From PNNG01 sp046291695 (GTDB lineage: Bacteria > Bacteroidota > Bacteroidia > UBA7662): a stretch of 64,000 bases of DNA. Both the position numbers and the translations under genes were made by a program. The stretch is taken from NCBI GenBank assembly GCA_046291695.1, contig JBKBSO010000002.1:1-64000 (forward strand), given 5' to 3'. The notes under the pieces were generated by a model. The model made no database searches, was not told where the DNA came from, and worked only from the letters and a program-made list of their open reading frames with translations. Positions 16,963 through 25,499 of this stretch are shown one piece after another. The first letter of the stretch is position 1, and each line of letters starts with the position of its first letter.

Positions 16963-17817
16963 TCAGTCAGGCTCGTAAATTTCAAATTTCTTTTCAGCCC
17001 GTGCCTTGCGGTACAAGTCTTCATAATAACGACTAATGTGCTCTTGTCGTCTCTGTAACAAAATAAGGCTTACAATATTTTGTTCTTCGAAACTTAAGGG
17101 CGAAACCGCTCCTGCCGGACGGTAAGCTTTCAGATAAAGATAATAGCGAAAACTACTGTCTTCTACACTTTGCAGTTCATTAAGGCGATTAAACTGAAAC
17201 GCCTGTTGTGTTTCAGCCGCCATGCCTTTAAACAATTCATCGGTAAATAACCAAACCGAGTCGGGCAATTGTGAACTAAACGCATATTGGAAGCAATACT
17301 CTTCCAGTTCTTTTAAATCTTTGGAACGCTTAGAGACCAGCCATTTTTTGAGCTGTTCCTGGCGGGGAGCCATGCGCTCTAGCTTTACAAATCGGCCTTG
17401 AATTACCGGGCGGCGCAATAAAAACTGCTCTTTATTGGCGTAGTAATAGGTTTCGACCAGATTTTGATCGATACTGGTGTCCATAGCTGAGGCCAGTACT
17501 TCATTTTCGAAACGGTAGCGCAAAAGTGAACGACGATAATCTTCCAGTTTCTGGCTAAAATCCTTTTGTGCCATACTTAAGCGTTCTTCCGCTTCCGTAA
17601 TAATCAGGTGCTCCCGAATCCAGTTGTCAATATAGGCTCGAACCAATTCGGTACTGTCTTCCAAACTGCTTCCCTCAGGAACCAGGCCCGTTAAATTGGC
17701 CTGATAGAGGTAGAAATTGCCTACGCGGGCCACAGCATCTTCCTGGCTGTTTGATGCTTCAAACCAGCTACATGCTTGGAGCAACAGGCAAAATGCTATG
17801 ACCGGCCTAAACTTCAT
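16963..17817 (-). CDS. SurA-N-like lipoprotein with degenerate isomerase domain
   Basis: The 284-residue protein has a lipoprotein signal (FCLLLQACS, Cys at 16), a helical SurA/PpiD-like N-terminal region with LVRAYIDNWIREHLII, and a C-terminal region in the place of a parvulin domain that lacks the HIL, GGxLG and GxHIL motifs. It is therefore probably a holdase without isomerase activity. The start overlaps the stop of the upstream 651-residue isomerase by one base, so the two are coupled. Confidence 0.8.
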   Translation of the reverse strand: MKFRPVIAFCLLLQACSWFEASNSQEDAVARVGNFYLYQANLTGLVPEGSSLEDSTELVRAYIDNWIREHLIITEAEERLSMAQKDFSQKLEDYRRSLLRYRFENEVLASAMDTSIDQNLVETYYYANKEQFLLRRPVIQGRFVKLERMAPRQEQLKKWLVSKRSKDLKELEEYCFQYAFSSQLPDSVWLFTDELFKGMAAETQQAFQFNRLNELQSVEDSSFRYYLYLKAYRPAGAVSPLSFEEQNIVSLILLQRRQEHISRYYEDLYRKARAEKKFEIYEPD

Positions 17818-19772
17818 TATTTGGGCAACAGGCTGTTGAACGTCTCTTGATTCACAATCACCTTGTACTTGTTTTCAAGCTCTTTGAGCCATTCGCGCTC
17901 GAGGTGTTGCTGGTAATCGGAGGTAACCAGGCCGCGAATTTCATTGAGCGGCTTTACTGAAGGAGGCAAGACCTCGCGTACCCGAACAAACACAAACTGG
18001 CCGTTGTGATTCACAATCGGGCTCAGCCCAGGCACCCATGCTATTTTATCGAGTACTTCCTGGCTGGCTTTTTCAAATTTGCCGCTCTTAATTTTAAGCG
18101 CCAGCAAGTTTTGCTTATTGGTTGCGCTCTGCAACTTTTCGTTGGTGTTTTTCTTTTTACCCGCGGCTTTTCTTACCGATTTTGCTGTTTTTTCGTCGAT
18201 AGCCGTAAAAATATCGGCGTCTAAGCGCTCATTATACATATAGCTGGCGCTATTGGCCTCGAAAAACGCCTGCAAACCAGCCGAGTCAGTTACCGCCTTC
18301 GACCACACCATCTGATCGGTAAGATCGAACAACAAGATTCCTTCACGGTATTCTTTCATCAGCAATCGGAAATCATCGTGTTTTTCTTCTAGACGGCTGT
18401 CTTCATATTTCAGCAATTCTTCTTCGATCCACTTATTATAAGAACGGTTCAGGAAGATGTTAAAGTCGGCCGACATAATCATGCCTTGCTGCGACTTAAG
18501 GTAGTCAGCCAAATCACGCTGACGGTAGCTTTGTTCGGCGAAGCTGAATACGAGTTCGTTTTGCTTTTTGAATTCGGGCATTTCCCAGCTGTTATCGCGG
18601 TAGTCTTGCTCATTAATGCCGGCAAATACCTGATTGCGGGCTTTGATGTTTTCGGTGAATTTGTATTCCTGTTTCAGCTTTTCGATTAGGCGTGATTTGT
18701 TGATGTTGGCGCGCGAGTCACGGGCTATGCGTGCTTCCAAATCGCCTTTTGCTTGTTCGAAAGCGGGCACTGGGCGGTAATCGATACGCTTAATGATGTG
18801 CCAGCCATAAGGCGTGAGGATAGGCGCTGAAATGTCTCCATCATTTTGGAGGGCGAAGGCGGCCTCTTCAAATTCGGGCACCATACGACCGGTTCCAAAA
18901 TAGGGCAATAAGCCTTGGTTAGAGGCTGAGGAGGGATCTTCGCTGTACTGGGCCACCAATTGCTCGAATGACTCACCGGCCTGAACTTTTTTATACAACT
19001 CGCGAGCACGACGCTCGGCATTGGTGCGCAGTGAGTCGTTGTCGGTATTCTTGATGACCAGCATCAGGTGGGCCACCCTGATTTCGCCTCGGGCCGGACG
19101 CTCGTCGGTAGCCTTCAGGATGTGGTAGCCAAATTGCGTGCGGAAAACGGGCGATATGTCGCCAATTTTTGTTTTGTAGGCCATGTCTTCGAAGGGATAT
19201 ATCATCCTGAAGGCACTAAAGAAGCCCAGATCACCAGCATTGTCTTTAGCCGATGGGTCTTCTGACAGCTCACGGGCCAGTGAAGCAAAATCTTCGCCTT
19301 TCATCAGACGTTCTCTGATGGCAACTGCCTTTTGGTAAGCCGCCAAGCTATCGGCTGCAGGGGCATTTTCTTCGATGCGTACCATGATATGACTGGCGCG
19401 GCGCTCCGTGGTTGTACGCGCATAGGCCTCTTGCAATAAAGCAGCATTCGACTCTTTATCGCGCAAATAAGGTTGGGCGAGCTGCGCACGGTAGTTGGCC
19501 AGTTCGCGGGTAAATTTGGTGGTGGTGTCGAGGCCGTTGGCATAAGCCTCCTGTACTTTAAGCTTAAAGCGTATATACAAATCGAGGTACTCTTGCAAAT
19601 CGGCTGCCGTAGGCGCTTTTTGACTGTAGTTGTTTTTATTGTACACTGTCATAAACTCCTGTGCGGTAACCACATCGCCATTTACCGAAAACAACACCCG
19701 GTTATCGGGCTGGGTTTGAGCCAGGGCCTGCAAGCCCATCAGCATTAAACATGCTACTACTACTCTTTTCAT
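17817..19772 (-). CDS. Peptidyl-prolyl isomerase with two parvulin domains
   Basis: The 651-residue protein has a signal peptide (MLMGLQALAQ), a PpiD-like N-terminal helix (VVTAQEFMTVYNKNNYSQ), then two tandem parvulin domains: about residues 125-225 (ASHIMVRI, NAGDLGFFSAFRM, FGYHILKATDERP) and 230-335 (VAHLMLVI, NQGLLPYFGTGRMVPEFE, YGWHIIKRIDYRP). A long C-terminal region follows. Predicted role: folding of outer-membrane or T9SS components in the periplasm. First gene of the cluster, preceded by a TATTTTTG box at 19859-19852. Confidence 0.92.
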   Translation of the reverse strand: MKRVVVACLMLMGLQALAQTQPDNRVLFSVNGDVVTAQEFMTVYNKNNYSQKAPTAADLQEYLDLYIRFKLKVQEAYANGLDTTTKFTRELANYRAQLAQPYLRDKESNAALLQEAYARTTTERRASHIMVRIEENAPAADSLAAYQKAVAIRERLMKGEDFASLARELSEDPSAKDNAGDLGFFSAFRMIYPFEDMAYKTKIGDISPVFRTQFGYHILKATDERPARGEIRVAHLMLVIKNTDNDSLRTNAERRARELYKKVQAGESFEQLVAQYSEDPSSASNQGLLPYFGTGRMVPEFEEAAFALQNDGDISAPILTPYGWHIIKRIDYRPVPAFEQAKGDLEARIARDSRANINKSRLIEKLKQEYKFTENIKARNQVFAGINEQDYRDNSWEMPEFKKQNELVFSFAEQSYRQRDLADYLKSQQGMIMSADFNIFLNRSYNKWIEEELLKYEDSRLEEKHDDFRLLMKEYREGILLFDLTDQMVWSKAVTDSAGLQAFFEANSASYMYNERLDADIFTAIDEKTAKSVRKAAGKKKNTNEKLQSATNKQNLLALKIKSGKFEKASQEVLDKIAWVPGLSPIVNHNGQFVFVRVREVLPPSVKPLNEIRGLVTSDYQQHLEREWLKELENKYKVIVNQETFNSLLPK

Positions 19773-19851
19773 TGGTTCTTCAATTTTTTAATGCTTGTTT
19801 TTCATTTTTGGAAAATCGACTACAAATCGCGCAACTTTTTGCGAAGCCATG

Positions 19852-19890
19852 CAAAAATAAAGATTAATACTTAGCTGCGCCTTAGGTTTG
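19852..19890. promoter_or_regulatory. Divergent -7 boxes: TATTTTTG (minus) and TAGGTTTG (plus)
   Basis: TATTTTTG at 19859-19852 faces the chaperone cluster with a leader of about 80 bases. TAGGTTTG at 19883-19890 faces comF and ends 4 bases before its ATG, which would give a nearly leaderless transcript. Both fit TAnnTTTG exactly. No TTTG -33 element is seen at the right distance for either. Confidence 0.5.
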
Positions 19891-19894
19891 CAAA

Positions 19895-20584
19895 ATGTGG
19901 GTGGCTGTGCATCATTTCGTTGATTTATTTTACCCGCGGCTGTGCATTGGCTGCTCGCGTAATCTTTTTGTACACGAAAAAGACATTTGCTGGCATTGTT
20001 TACATCGATTACCCCGCACCCAATTTCACGATATGTACGACAATCCGCTCGAGCGGCTGTTTTGGGGACGGATTGATATTGCAGCGGTAACCTCCTTTTT
20101 ATACTTTACCAAAAGTGGCCTTACCCAGCGCATGCTTCATCGGCTAAAATACAAAGGAGCGCAGCAGGTGGGCCAAAAACTCGGGCATTTATTAGGCGAA
20201 GAACTCAAACAGTCGCATCGTTTCGAGGGCCTTGAGGCTGTGGTTCCGGTACCCCTACACCCCAAAAAAGAGCGATTAAGGGGCTACAACCAAAGCATGA
20301 CCATTGCAAGAGGTCTGGGTGAAGCCTTGCATATCCCTGCCCTATCCGATGCCTTGGTGCGCCACGATTTTACCGAAACCCAAACCAAAAAAGGGCGTCT
20401 GGAGCGCTGGGAAAATGTTTCTGAAGCCTTTGGTTGCCCACATAGCCAAGCCATAAACGGCAAAAAAATATTGTTGGTAGATGATGTGCTCACTACCGGT
20501 GCCACACTCGAAGCCTGTGGGCGTGTTTTGCAACAAGCGGGGGCACAGGTGTTTATGGCCACCTTGGCCTGTGCGCTGCGTTAA
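19895..20584 (+). CDS. ComF family protein (phosphoribosyltransferase-like)
   Basis: The 229-residue protein has an N-terminal Cys4 zinc motif (CIGC...CWHC, residues about 14-37) and a C-terminal type I phosphoribosyltransferase fold with the PRPP loop LLVDDVLTTGATLEACG from residue 193. The middle VVPVPLHPKKERLRGYNQS is typical. In naturally competent bacteria ComFC helps take up single-stranded DNA; in Bacteroidota the role is not settled. The stop is 2 bases from the convergent stop of the NDH-2 gene. Confidence 0.9.
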   Translation: MWVAVHHFVDLFYPRLCIGCSRNLFVHEKDICWHCLHRLPRTQFHDMYDNPLERLFWGRIDIAAVTSFLYFTKSGLTQRMLHRLKYKGAQQVGQKLGHLLGEELKQSHRFEGLEAVVPVPLHPKKERLRGYNQSMTIARGLGEALHIPALSDALVRHDFTETQTKKGRLERWENVSEAFGCPHSQAINGKKILLVDDVLTTGATLEACGRVLQQAGAQVFMATLACALR

Positions 20585-20586
20585 GC

Positions 20587-21867
20587 TTAAGACCGGTTAA
20601 ATGGCCGTATAATGAGCCTGAGGGCCCGATCGTAGCTCAGGTAATTCCAAAACCAATCCACAAATACCACCATCTTATTACGAAAACCCACGATGGACAT
20701 CAGGTGTACAAACATCCACACAAACCAGGCAAAAAAGCCTTGAAAACGTAATTTACCCATATCCACTACGGCGCGGTTCCTGCCAATGGTAGCCATACTG
20801 CCTTTATCAAAATAACGGAAAGGTTTCATGGTCTTTCCCAGGGCCAATCGATTCAGATTAGCAGCCAAATTTTTGGCCTGCTGTATGGCCACTGGAGCTA
20901 CCATGGGATGCCCCTGAGGCCAAGCTGGTTCGGTTTGCATTAAAGCTAAATCGCCCACCGCAAACAAATTTGAATATCCCACGACCTGATTAAACGCATC
21001 TACCTTGATACGCCCAGCCCTGCCAAATAACTCGGATGAAAGTCCGGCAGGACTTGCCCCCAGCACACCTGCCGACCAAATTACTGTAGCCGATTGGATT
21101 TGCTTGCCATTGTTCAATTGTACGGTTTGGCCGTTATAATCGGCCACTGGGTGGTTTAACCAAACCTGAACCCCCAATTCCTTCAAAAAATGCAAGGTTT
21201 TTTCTGAAGCACGTTCGCTCATGCCCGCCAGCAAACGGGGGCCAGCTTCAATCAGGTGTATTTGCATGCGACGGATATCGAGTTCAGGATAATCGTTCGG
21301 TAGCACATGCTTCTTCAATTCGGCCAGGGCACCAGCCGTTTCTACCCCAGTTGGCCCCCCGCCTACCACCACAAAAGTGGTGAGACGATCGCGCGCCTCC
21401 ATACCCGTGGTGAGCAGGGCCTCTTCAAAATGTTGTAAAATTACACTGCGCAAGTCTAGTGCTTGGGGTACTGTTTTCATGCGCATAGCAAACTTTGGCA
21501 GCTGTTCATGGCCAAAAAAATTGGTTTTTGAACCGGTGGCCAAGATAAGTTTATCGTATTTCAAATTACCGATGCTGGTATGTAGCTCAGCGGCATCTGC
21601 GTCAATCCTAATCACCTCTGCCATGCGAAGGATGACCTCTTTGTGTTTTTTAATGAATTTGCGAAGCGGATGGGCAATAGAACCTGGCTCAAGTCCACCC
21701 GTAGCCACCTGATACAACAAGGGTTGGAAAGTATGGTAATTTTGACGGTCGATAAGCACCAGTTGATAGCGCGAAGTATCGATATTGCGCGCAAGGATAA
21801 GGCCTGCAAAACCTGCGCCTACCAGTACGAGGCGCTCTTTGTGGGTATCGGGAATGTTTATTTCCAT
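20587..21867 (-). CDS. ndh: Type II NADH dehydrogenase (NDH-2)
   Basis: A membrane-associated FAD enzyme that passes electrons from NADH to quinone without pumping protons. The 426-residue protein has the FAD site VLVGAGFAGLILARNI near residue 15, the NADH site FVVVGGGPTGVETAGALAEL near 165, and FAVGDLALM near 305. A hydrophobic segment FFAWFVWMFVHLMSIVGF near residue 375-395 would anchor it to the membrane, as in other NDH-2 proteins. It lies 16 bases after the small lipoprotein gene on the same strand and is probably co-transcribed with it. Confidence 0.92.
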   Translation of the reverse strand: MEINIPDTHKERLVLVGAGFAGLILARNIDTSRYQLVLIDRQNYHTFQPLLYQVATGGLEPGSIAHPLRKFIKKHKEVILRMAEVIRIDADAAELHTSIGNLKYDKLILATGSKTNFFGHEQLPKFAMRMKTVPQALDLRSVILQHFEEALLTTGMEARDRLTTFVVVGGGPTGVETAGALAELKKHVLPNDYPELDIRRMQIHLIEAGPRLLAGMSERASEKTLHFLKELGVQVWLNHPVADYNGQTVQLNNGKQIQSATVIWSAGVLGASPAGLSSELFGRAGRIKVDAFNQVVGYSNLFAVGDLALMQTEPAWPQGHPMVAPVAIQQAKNLAANLNRLALGKTMKPFRYFDKGSMATIGRNRAVVDMGKLRFQGFFAWFVWMFVHLMSIVGFRNKMVVFVDWFWNYLSYDRALRLIIRPFNRS

Positions 21868-21883
21868 AGTGGCTGCTTAAAAA

Positions 21884-22216
21884 CTAATCAATCAAACGTG
21901 GTACACGCCAAAACAGTTGCCCATCTTTGCGTTTTCGGTAAAAATCGCGACAAGCACCATCGCCTTTTCCGGTAATGCCGCCTCCGGGCTTGCACAGGAG
22001 CTTGCCGTTTCGGTCGTACAGTTCGGTAAATTTATCGCAGCATGGTGGTAAAAAGTAATACACTTTGCTGCCTTGGTATTGGTAAATCCATACTTCTTCA
22101 TAAGTACCGGGCTTTCGCTCGGCCTGCAACAATTTTTGTTGTAGCCATTCCGGCACATCCATTTTCGCAGAAGCGCAACCTAAAAGCAAAAAAAACAGCA
22201 GCAAACAAGATTTCAC
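21884..22216 (-). CDS. Small lipoprotein (DUF6970-like)
   Basis: A 110-residue lipoprotein with signal MKSCLLLFFLLLGC (Cys at 14). The mature part has VPEWLQQKL, VWIYQYQGSKVYYFLPPCCDKFTELYD and LLCKPGGGITGKGDGAC, with a CC pair and further Cys that may form disulfides. It resembles small DUF6970-type proteins; I am fairly but not fully sure of the family name. Upstream, TTTTTG-N19-CATTTTTG on the minus strand is a plausible promoter. Function unknown. Confidence 0.75.
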   Translation of the reverse strand: MKSCLLLFFLLLGCASAKMDVPEWLQQKLLQAERKPGTYEEVWIYQYQGSKVYYFLPPCCDKFTELYDRNGKLLCKPGGGITGKGDGACRDFYRKRKDGQLFWRVPRLID

Positions 22217-22288
22217 AAGTCAAAAATGTAGGTTTTAAATCGCATTCAAAAACAAGAACCCGGGCTACTCCCTTTCCTTTAACACCAG

Positions 22289-22346
22289 TTTGTATTTGTT
22301 TAACATTTTTTTCACTTTGGAAACTATCTACCGAAGAATAGTTTCC
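22289..22346 (+). promoter_or_regulatory. Promoter and operator of the tetR-tolC-RND operon
   Basis: TTTG (22289-22292), a 19-base spacer and TCACTTTG (22312-22319, one mismatch to TAnnTTTG) form a promoter. It runs straight into the inverted repeat GGAAACTAT-N10-ATAGTTTCC (22319-22346), a typical TetR operator placed over the transcription start. A second -7-like box, TAGTTTTG, lies at 22348-22355, 8 bases before the ATG. Confidence 0.75.
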
Positions 22347-22363
22347 ATAGTTTTGCGCCCGTT

Positions 22364-22999
22364 ATGTTAGAACAAGTACAGCAAATGCTACACCGGATAC
22401 GTGATTTATTCTTCCGCTACGGCATCAAAAGCATGACCATGGATGATATTGCCATGCAGTTGGGAATGTCGAAAAAAACAATTTATACGCATTTCCCCGA
22501 CAAAAAAACCATACTTAAAGCCATGATGCAAGATTTTTTGAGTTGCCATCATCAGGAAGTGCTTGAAGTGCAAGGCAATGCCGAAAACGCCATCGATGAA
22601 ATGTTTCAGATTGCGGGTAAAGGCCTGGAGCGCATGGACCGCATTACTCCGGGTTTTTTGTTTGACTTGAGGAAATACCATGGCGATATCTGGGACTTGT
22701 TCGAAAAGTTTCGTTCAACTGCCATTTACGAAGGCATCAGCTGCAATCTTAAGCGGGGCATTACCGAAGGTTTGTTCCGTGATGACATCGATATTGAAAT
22801 TGCCGCGCGTATGCACATGCAGCACCTGAACCTGATTGTTGACCCGGGCTTATTTGCCGACCTCAACAAGCCCATGCGGCAGGTACTTTATGGCATCATG
22901 GTCAACTTTATGCGTGGTATTGTAACCGTAAAAGGTGAAAAAGTGCTCAGTAAATACCTGCAGCAGCTCAAAGAAGGCGAAAACACCAATCTTATCTAA
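22364..22999 (+). CDS. TetR/AcrR-family regulator of the efflux operon
   Basis: The 211-residue protein has an N-terminal helix-turn-helix (residues about 10-55: IRDLFFRYGIKSMTMDDIA, LGMSKKTIYTHFPDKKTILKA) and a helical effector domain. It is the first gene of a run with tolC, adaptor and RND permease genes (gap to tolC 5 bases). The inverted repeat in front of it suggests autorepression and control of efflux. The effector is unknown. Confidence 0.9.
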   Translation: MLEQVQQMLHRIRDLFFRYGIKSMTMDDIAMQLGMSKKTIYTHFPDKKTILKAMMQDFLSCHHQEVLEVQGNAENAIDEMFQIAGKGLERMDRITPGFLFDLRKYHGDIWDLFEKFRSTAIYEGISCNLKRGITEGLFRDDIDIEIAARMHMQHLNLIVDPGLFADLNKPMRQVLYGIMVNFMRGIVTVKGEKVLSKYLQQLKEGENTNLI

Positions 23000-23004
23000 A
23001 CAAT

Positions 23005-24363
23005 ATGTTCAAATATTATCCAATCCGCATGTTCGTATCGGTCTTGCTCCTATTGGCAAGTCCTGTAGTGCAGGCCCAAAGCAGCTTTAGTTTGAAGGAA
23101 GCTGTAGATTATGCTCTCCGAAACAATGTAGAGGCCAAAAATGCACGACTTGATGAAGACATTGCGCGTGCCAAAGTGCGCGAGATTACCACCATTGGTT
23201 TTCCGCAAATCAGCGCACAATACGGCATCAACAACAACTTCATCATCCAAAAAGTCATCATTCCTGATGGCAGTATTTTTAACCCGATGGCTCCGGTTGG
23301 TGAGCCTCAAGCCTTGGAGTTTCAACCCCAATATGGAGGCAATGCGGTGCTGAGCATGAACCAGTTACTTTTTGATGGTTCTTACATTGTAGGCTTACAA
23401 GCGGCTAAAACCTACCGTGACTTGGCTGCCCGTTCGAATGAGATGACCCGTGTGCAAATTGCCGAAAACGTAAAAAAAGCCTATTACGGCGTATTGGTAA
23501 ACCAAGAGCGCAAGGGATTACTCGATGCTGCCCTTGTAAGAATCGACAGTAGTTTGCGTGAAATGCGTGAAATGTACGCCAAAGGATTCATCGAAAAACT
23601 GGATGTAGATCGTTTGCAGGTGCAGCGCAACAACCTGAATGTTGAACGTGATAAAATCAATCGATTTAGCGAAATCAGCATACTCCTATTAAAGTTTCAA
23701 ATGGGCTATCCGCTCGAAGATGAGATCCAACTCAGGAACCGATTGCAGGACGTGCGCTTTGAAGAAAACCTGCTGGAATTGCCCGTGGCCAATGCACTCG
23801 ATCGTCCTGAAATGAAGCTGCTGCAAACCCAAAAAGCGGCCACCAAGCTGGAGTTGCGGAATATTCGTGCGGGATACCTGCCTTCGCTTTCTTTACAAGC
23901 CCAACGAGGTGCGTTGGCAGGTGCTAACGATTTCGACCGGGTGCTTAATCCTACCGGCTCTTGGTTTGCCTACGGTTCAGTAGGGCTCGGTGTGCGTTGG
24001 AATGTCTTCGACAGCTTCACGAAGCGCTACCAGGCCCAGCAGAAAAAAATTGAAATGGAAAAGGTCGACAATACCATCTATGACTTCACCAAAGCGGTTA
24101 ATCTGCAGGTAAGCCAGGCGGGCATCTCGCTGCGCAACAGCTACGAAACCATGCGGGTACAGGAAGAAAACCTGCAATTATCTGATGAGGTTTTGCGTGT
24201 TACCCAACTTAAATACAAGGCTGGCGTAGGCTCAAACCTCGAAGTCATCAATGCTGAAGCCGCTTATCGCGAAGCCCAGGCCAACTATTATAATGCCGTT
24301 TACGAGCTGCTGGTAGCCAAAGTTGATTTGGAGAAAGCCCGCGGCCAATTATTAGTCAAATAA
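23005..24363 (+). CDS. TolC-family outer membrane efflux protein
   Basis: The outer membrane channel of the tripartite pump. The 452-residue protein has a signal peptide (ending ASPVVQAQ near residue 25), then the duplicated OEP helices: FSLKEAVDYALRNNVEAKNARLD and, in the second half, ALDRPEMKLLQTQKAATKLELRNIRAGYLPSL and QLKYKAGVGSNLEVINAEAAYREAQANY. The length and the repeat fit TolC proteins. Confidence 0.94.
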   Translation: MFKYYPIRMFVSVLLLLASPVVQAQSSFSLKEAVDYALRNNVEAKNARLDEDIARAKVREITTIGFPQISAQYGINNNFIIQKVIIPDGSIFNPMAPVGEPQALEFQPQYGGNAVLSMNQLLFDGSYIVGLQAAKTYRDLAARSNEMTRVQIAENVKKAYYGVLVNQERKGLLDAALVRIDSSLREMREMYAKGFIEKLDVDRLQVQRNNLNVERDKINRFSEISILLLKFQMGYPLEDEIQLRNRLQDVRFEENLLELPVANALDRPEMKLLQTQKAATKLELRNIRAGYLPSLSLQAQRGALAGANDFDRVLNPTGSWFAYGSVGLGVRWNVFDSFTKRYQAQQKKIEMEKVDNTIYDFTKAVNLQVSQAGISLRNSYETMRVQEENLQLSDEVLRVTQLKYKAGVGSNLEVINAEAAYREAQANYYNAVYELLVAKVDLEKARGQLLVK

Positions 24364-24381
24364 AAAACACCAACAAGAGAT

Positions 24382-25491
24382 ATGAAAACTTTCAAAATGC
24401 TGGCCTTATTCGCCCTACTCGGGTTGGTTGCCTGCACAAACAACGACAAGGCCGCCCAACTCGAAGCCTTAAAACAAAAACAGGCCGAACTCAGCCGCGA
24501 AATTAAAGCGCTTGAAGACGAATTAAAAAACGAAGGATTGATGCCAGAAACAGGCAAAAAAGTGGTCATTGATACCTTATCAGCAGGACCATTCAGCACC
24601 TTCGTAGAAGTTCAGGGGCGCGTTGATGCCCGCGAAAACGTAGAAGTAAGTGCCGAAAACATGGGCATGGTTAAGCAAATTTTAATGCGCGAAGGCGATA
24701 AGGTAAACAAAGGAGACGTTTTGGCTGAGCTCGACAACAGCATGTTGACCAAATCGATGGACGAACTCAAAACGCAGCTTGAATTTGCCCGTTCCATGTT
24801 CGAAAAACAGGAATACTTATGGTCGAAGCAAATAGGCACCGAAGTACAATACCTGCAAGCCAAAAACCAGAAAGAAGGTCTTGAAAAGCGTATGGCTACG
24901 CTGCAAAGCCAACTCGATATGACCCGCATCAAAGCCCCGGTTAGCGGCACTGTAGATGAGGTCAACATCAAACTCGGGCAGGCTGTAAGTCCGGGATTAC
25001 CTGCTTTTAGGGTGGTAAATCTCAGCAATATGCGGGTAGTCGCCGATTTGGCCGAATCCTATATTGCCAAAATAAATGCCGGTGACGAGGTTAAACTGTA
25101 CTTCAAAGATTACCAGCGCGAAGAATCATCCACAGTAACACATGTGGCCAAGTCGATAAACCAAATGAACCGCACCTTTAGGGTTGAAGCGGCGCTCGAT
25201 ACCCGTGCGGCCAGCTACAATCCCAATATGATCGTGGTACTCCGTATTAAAGATTACCAGGTCGACAGCACCATCAGCATTCCTGTTAACCTCATCCAGC
25301 GTTCTGAAGCGGGCAGTTTTGTGATGCTAGCCGAGAAAAATGGCGACAAATGGGTGGCCCGAAAGCGGTATATCATTCCGGCACGCACCTATGGCAGTCG
25401 TACCGAAATTACAGAAGGTGTAAAATCAGGTGAAACCATCATTACGGTAGGTTACAATGATTTGAACGACGGGCAGGAGATCCGCTTCTAA
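24382..25491 (+). CDS. RND efflux periplasmic adaptor lipoprotein
   Basis: A membrane fusion protein that links the RND pump to TolC. The 369-residue protein has a lipoprotein signal (LLGLVAC, Cys at 19), a short coiled coil (residues about 25-50, rich in Glu and Lys), a lipoyl-like half motif GMVKQILMREGDKVNKGDVLAELD, a coiled-coil hairpin (about 120-170), the second lipoyl half RIKAPVSGTVDEVNIKLGQAV, and the beta-barrel and membrane-proximal domains. Confidence 0.94.
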   Translation: MKTFKMLALFALLGLVACTNNDKAAQLEALKQKQAELSREIKALEDELKNEGLMPETGKKVVIDTLSAGPFSTFVEVQGRVDARENVEVSAENMGMVKQILMREGDKVNKGDVLAELDNSMLTKSMDELKTQLEFARSMFEKQEYLWSKQIGTEVQYLQAKNQKEGLEKRMATLQSQLDMTRIKAPVSGTVDEVNIKLGQAVSPGLPAFRVVNLSNMRVVADLAESYIAKINAGDEVKLYFKDYQREESSTVTHVAKSINQMNRTFRVEAALDTRAASYNPNMIVVLRIKDYQVDSTISIPVNLIQRSEAGSFVMLAEKNGDKWVARKRYIIPARTYGSRTEITEGVKSGETIITVGYNDLNDGQEIRF

Positions 25492-25499
25492 AAATCGAC

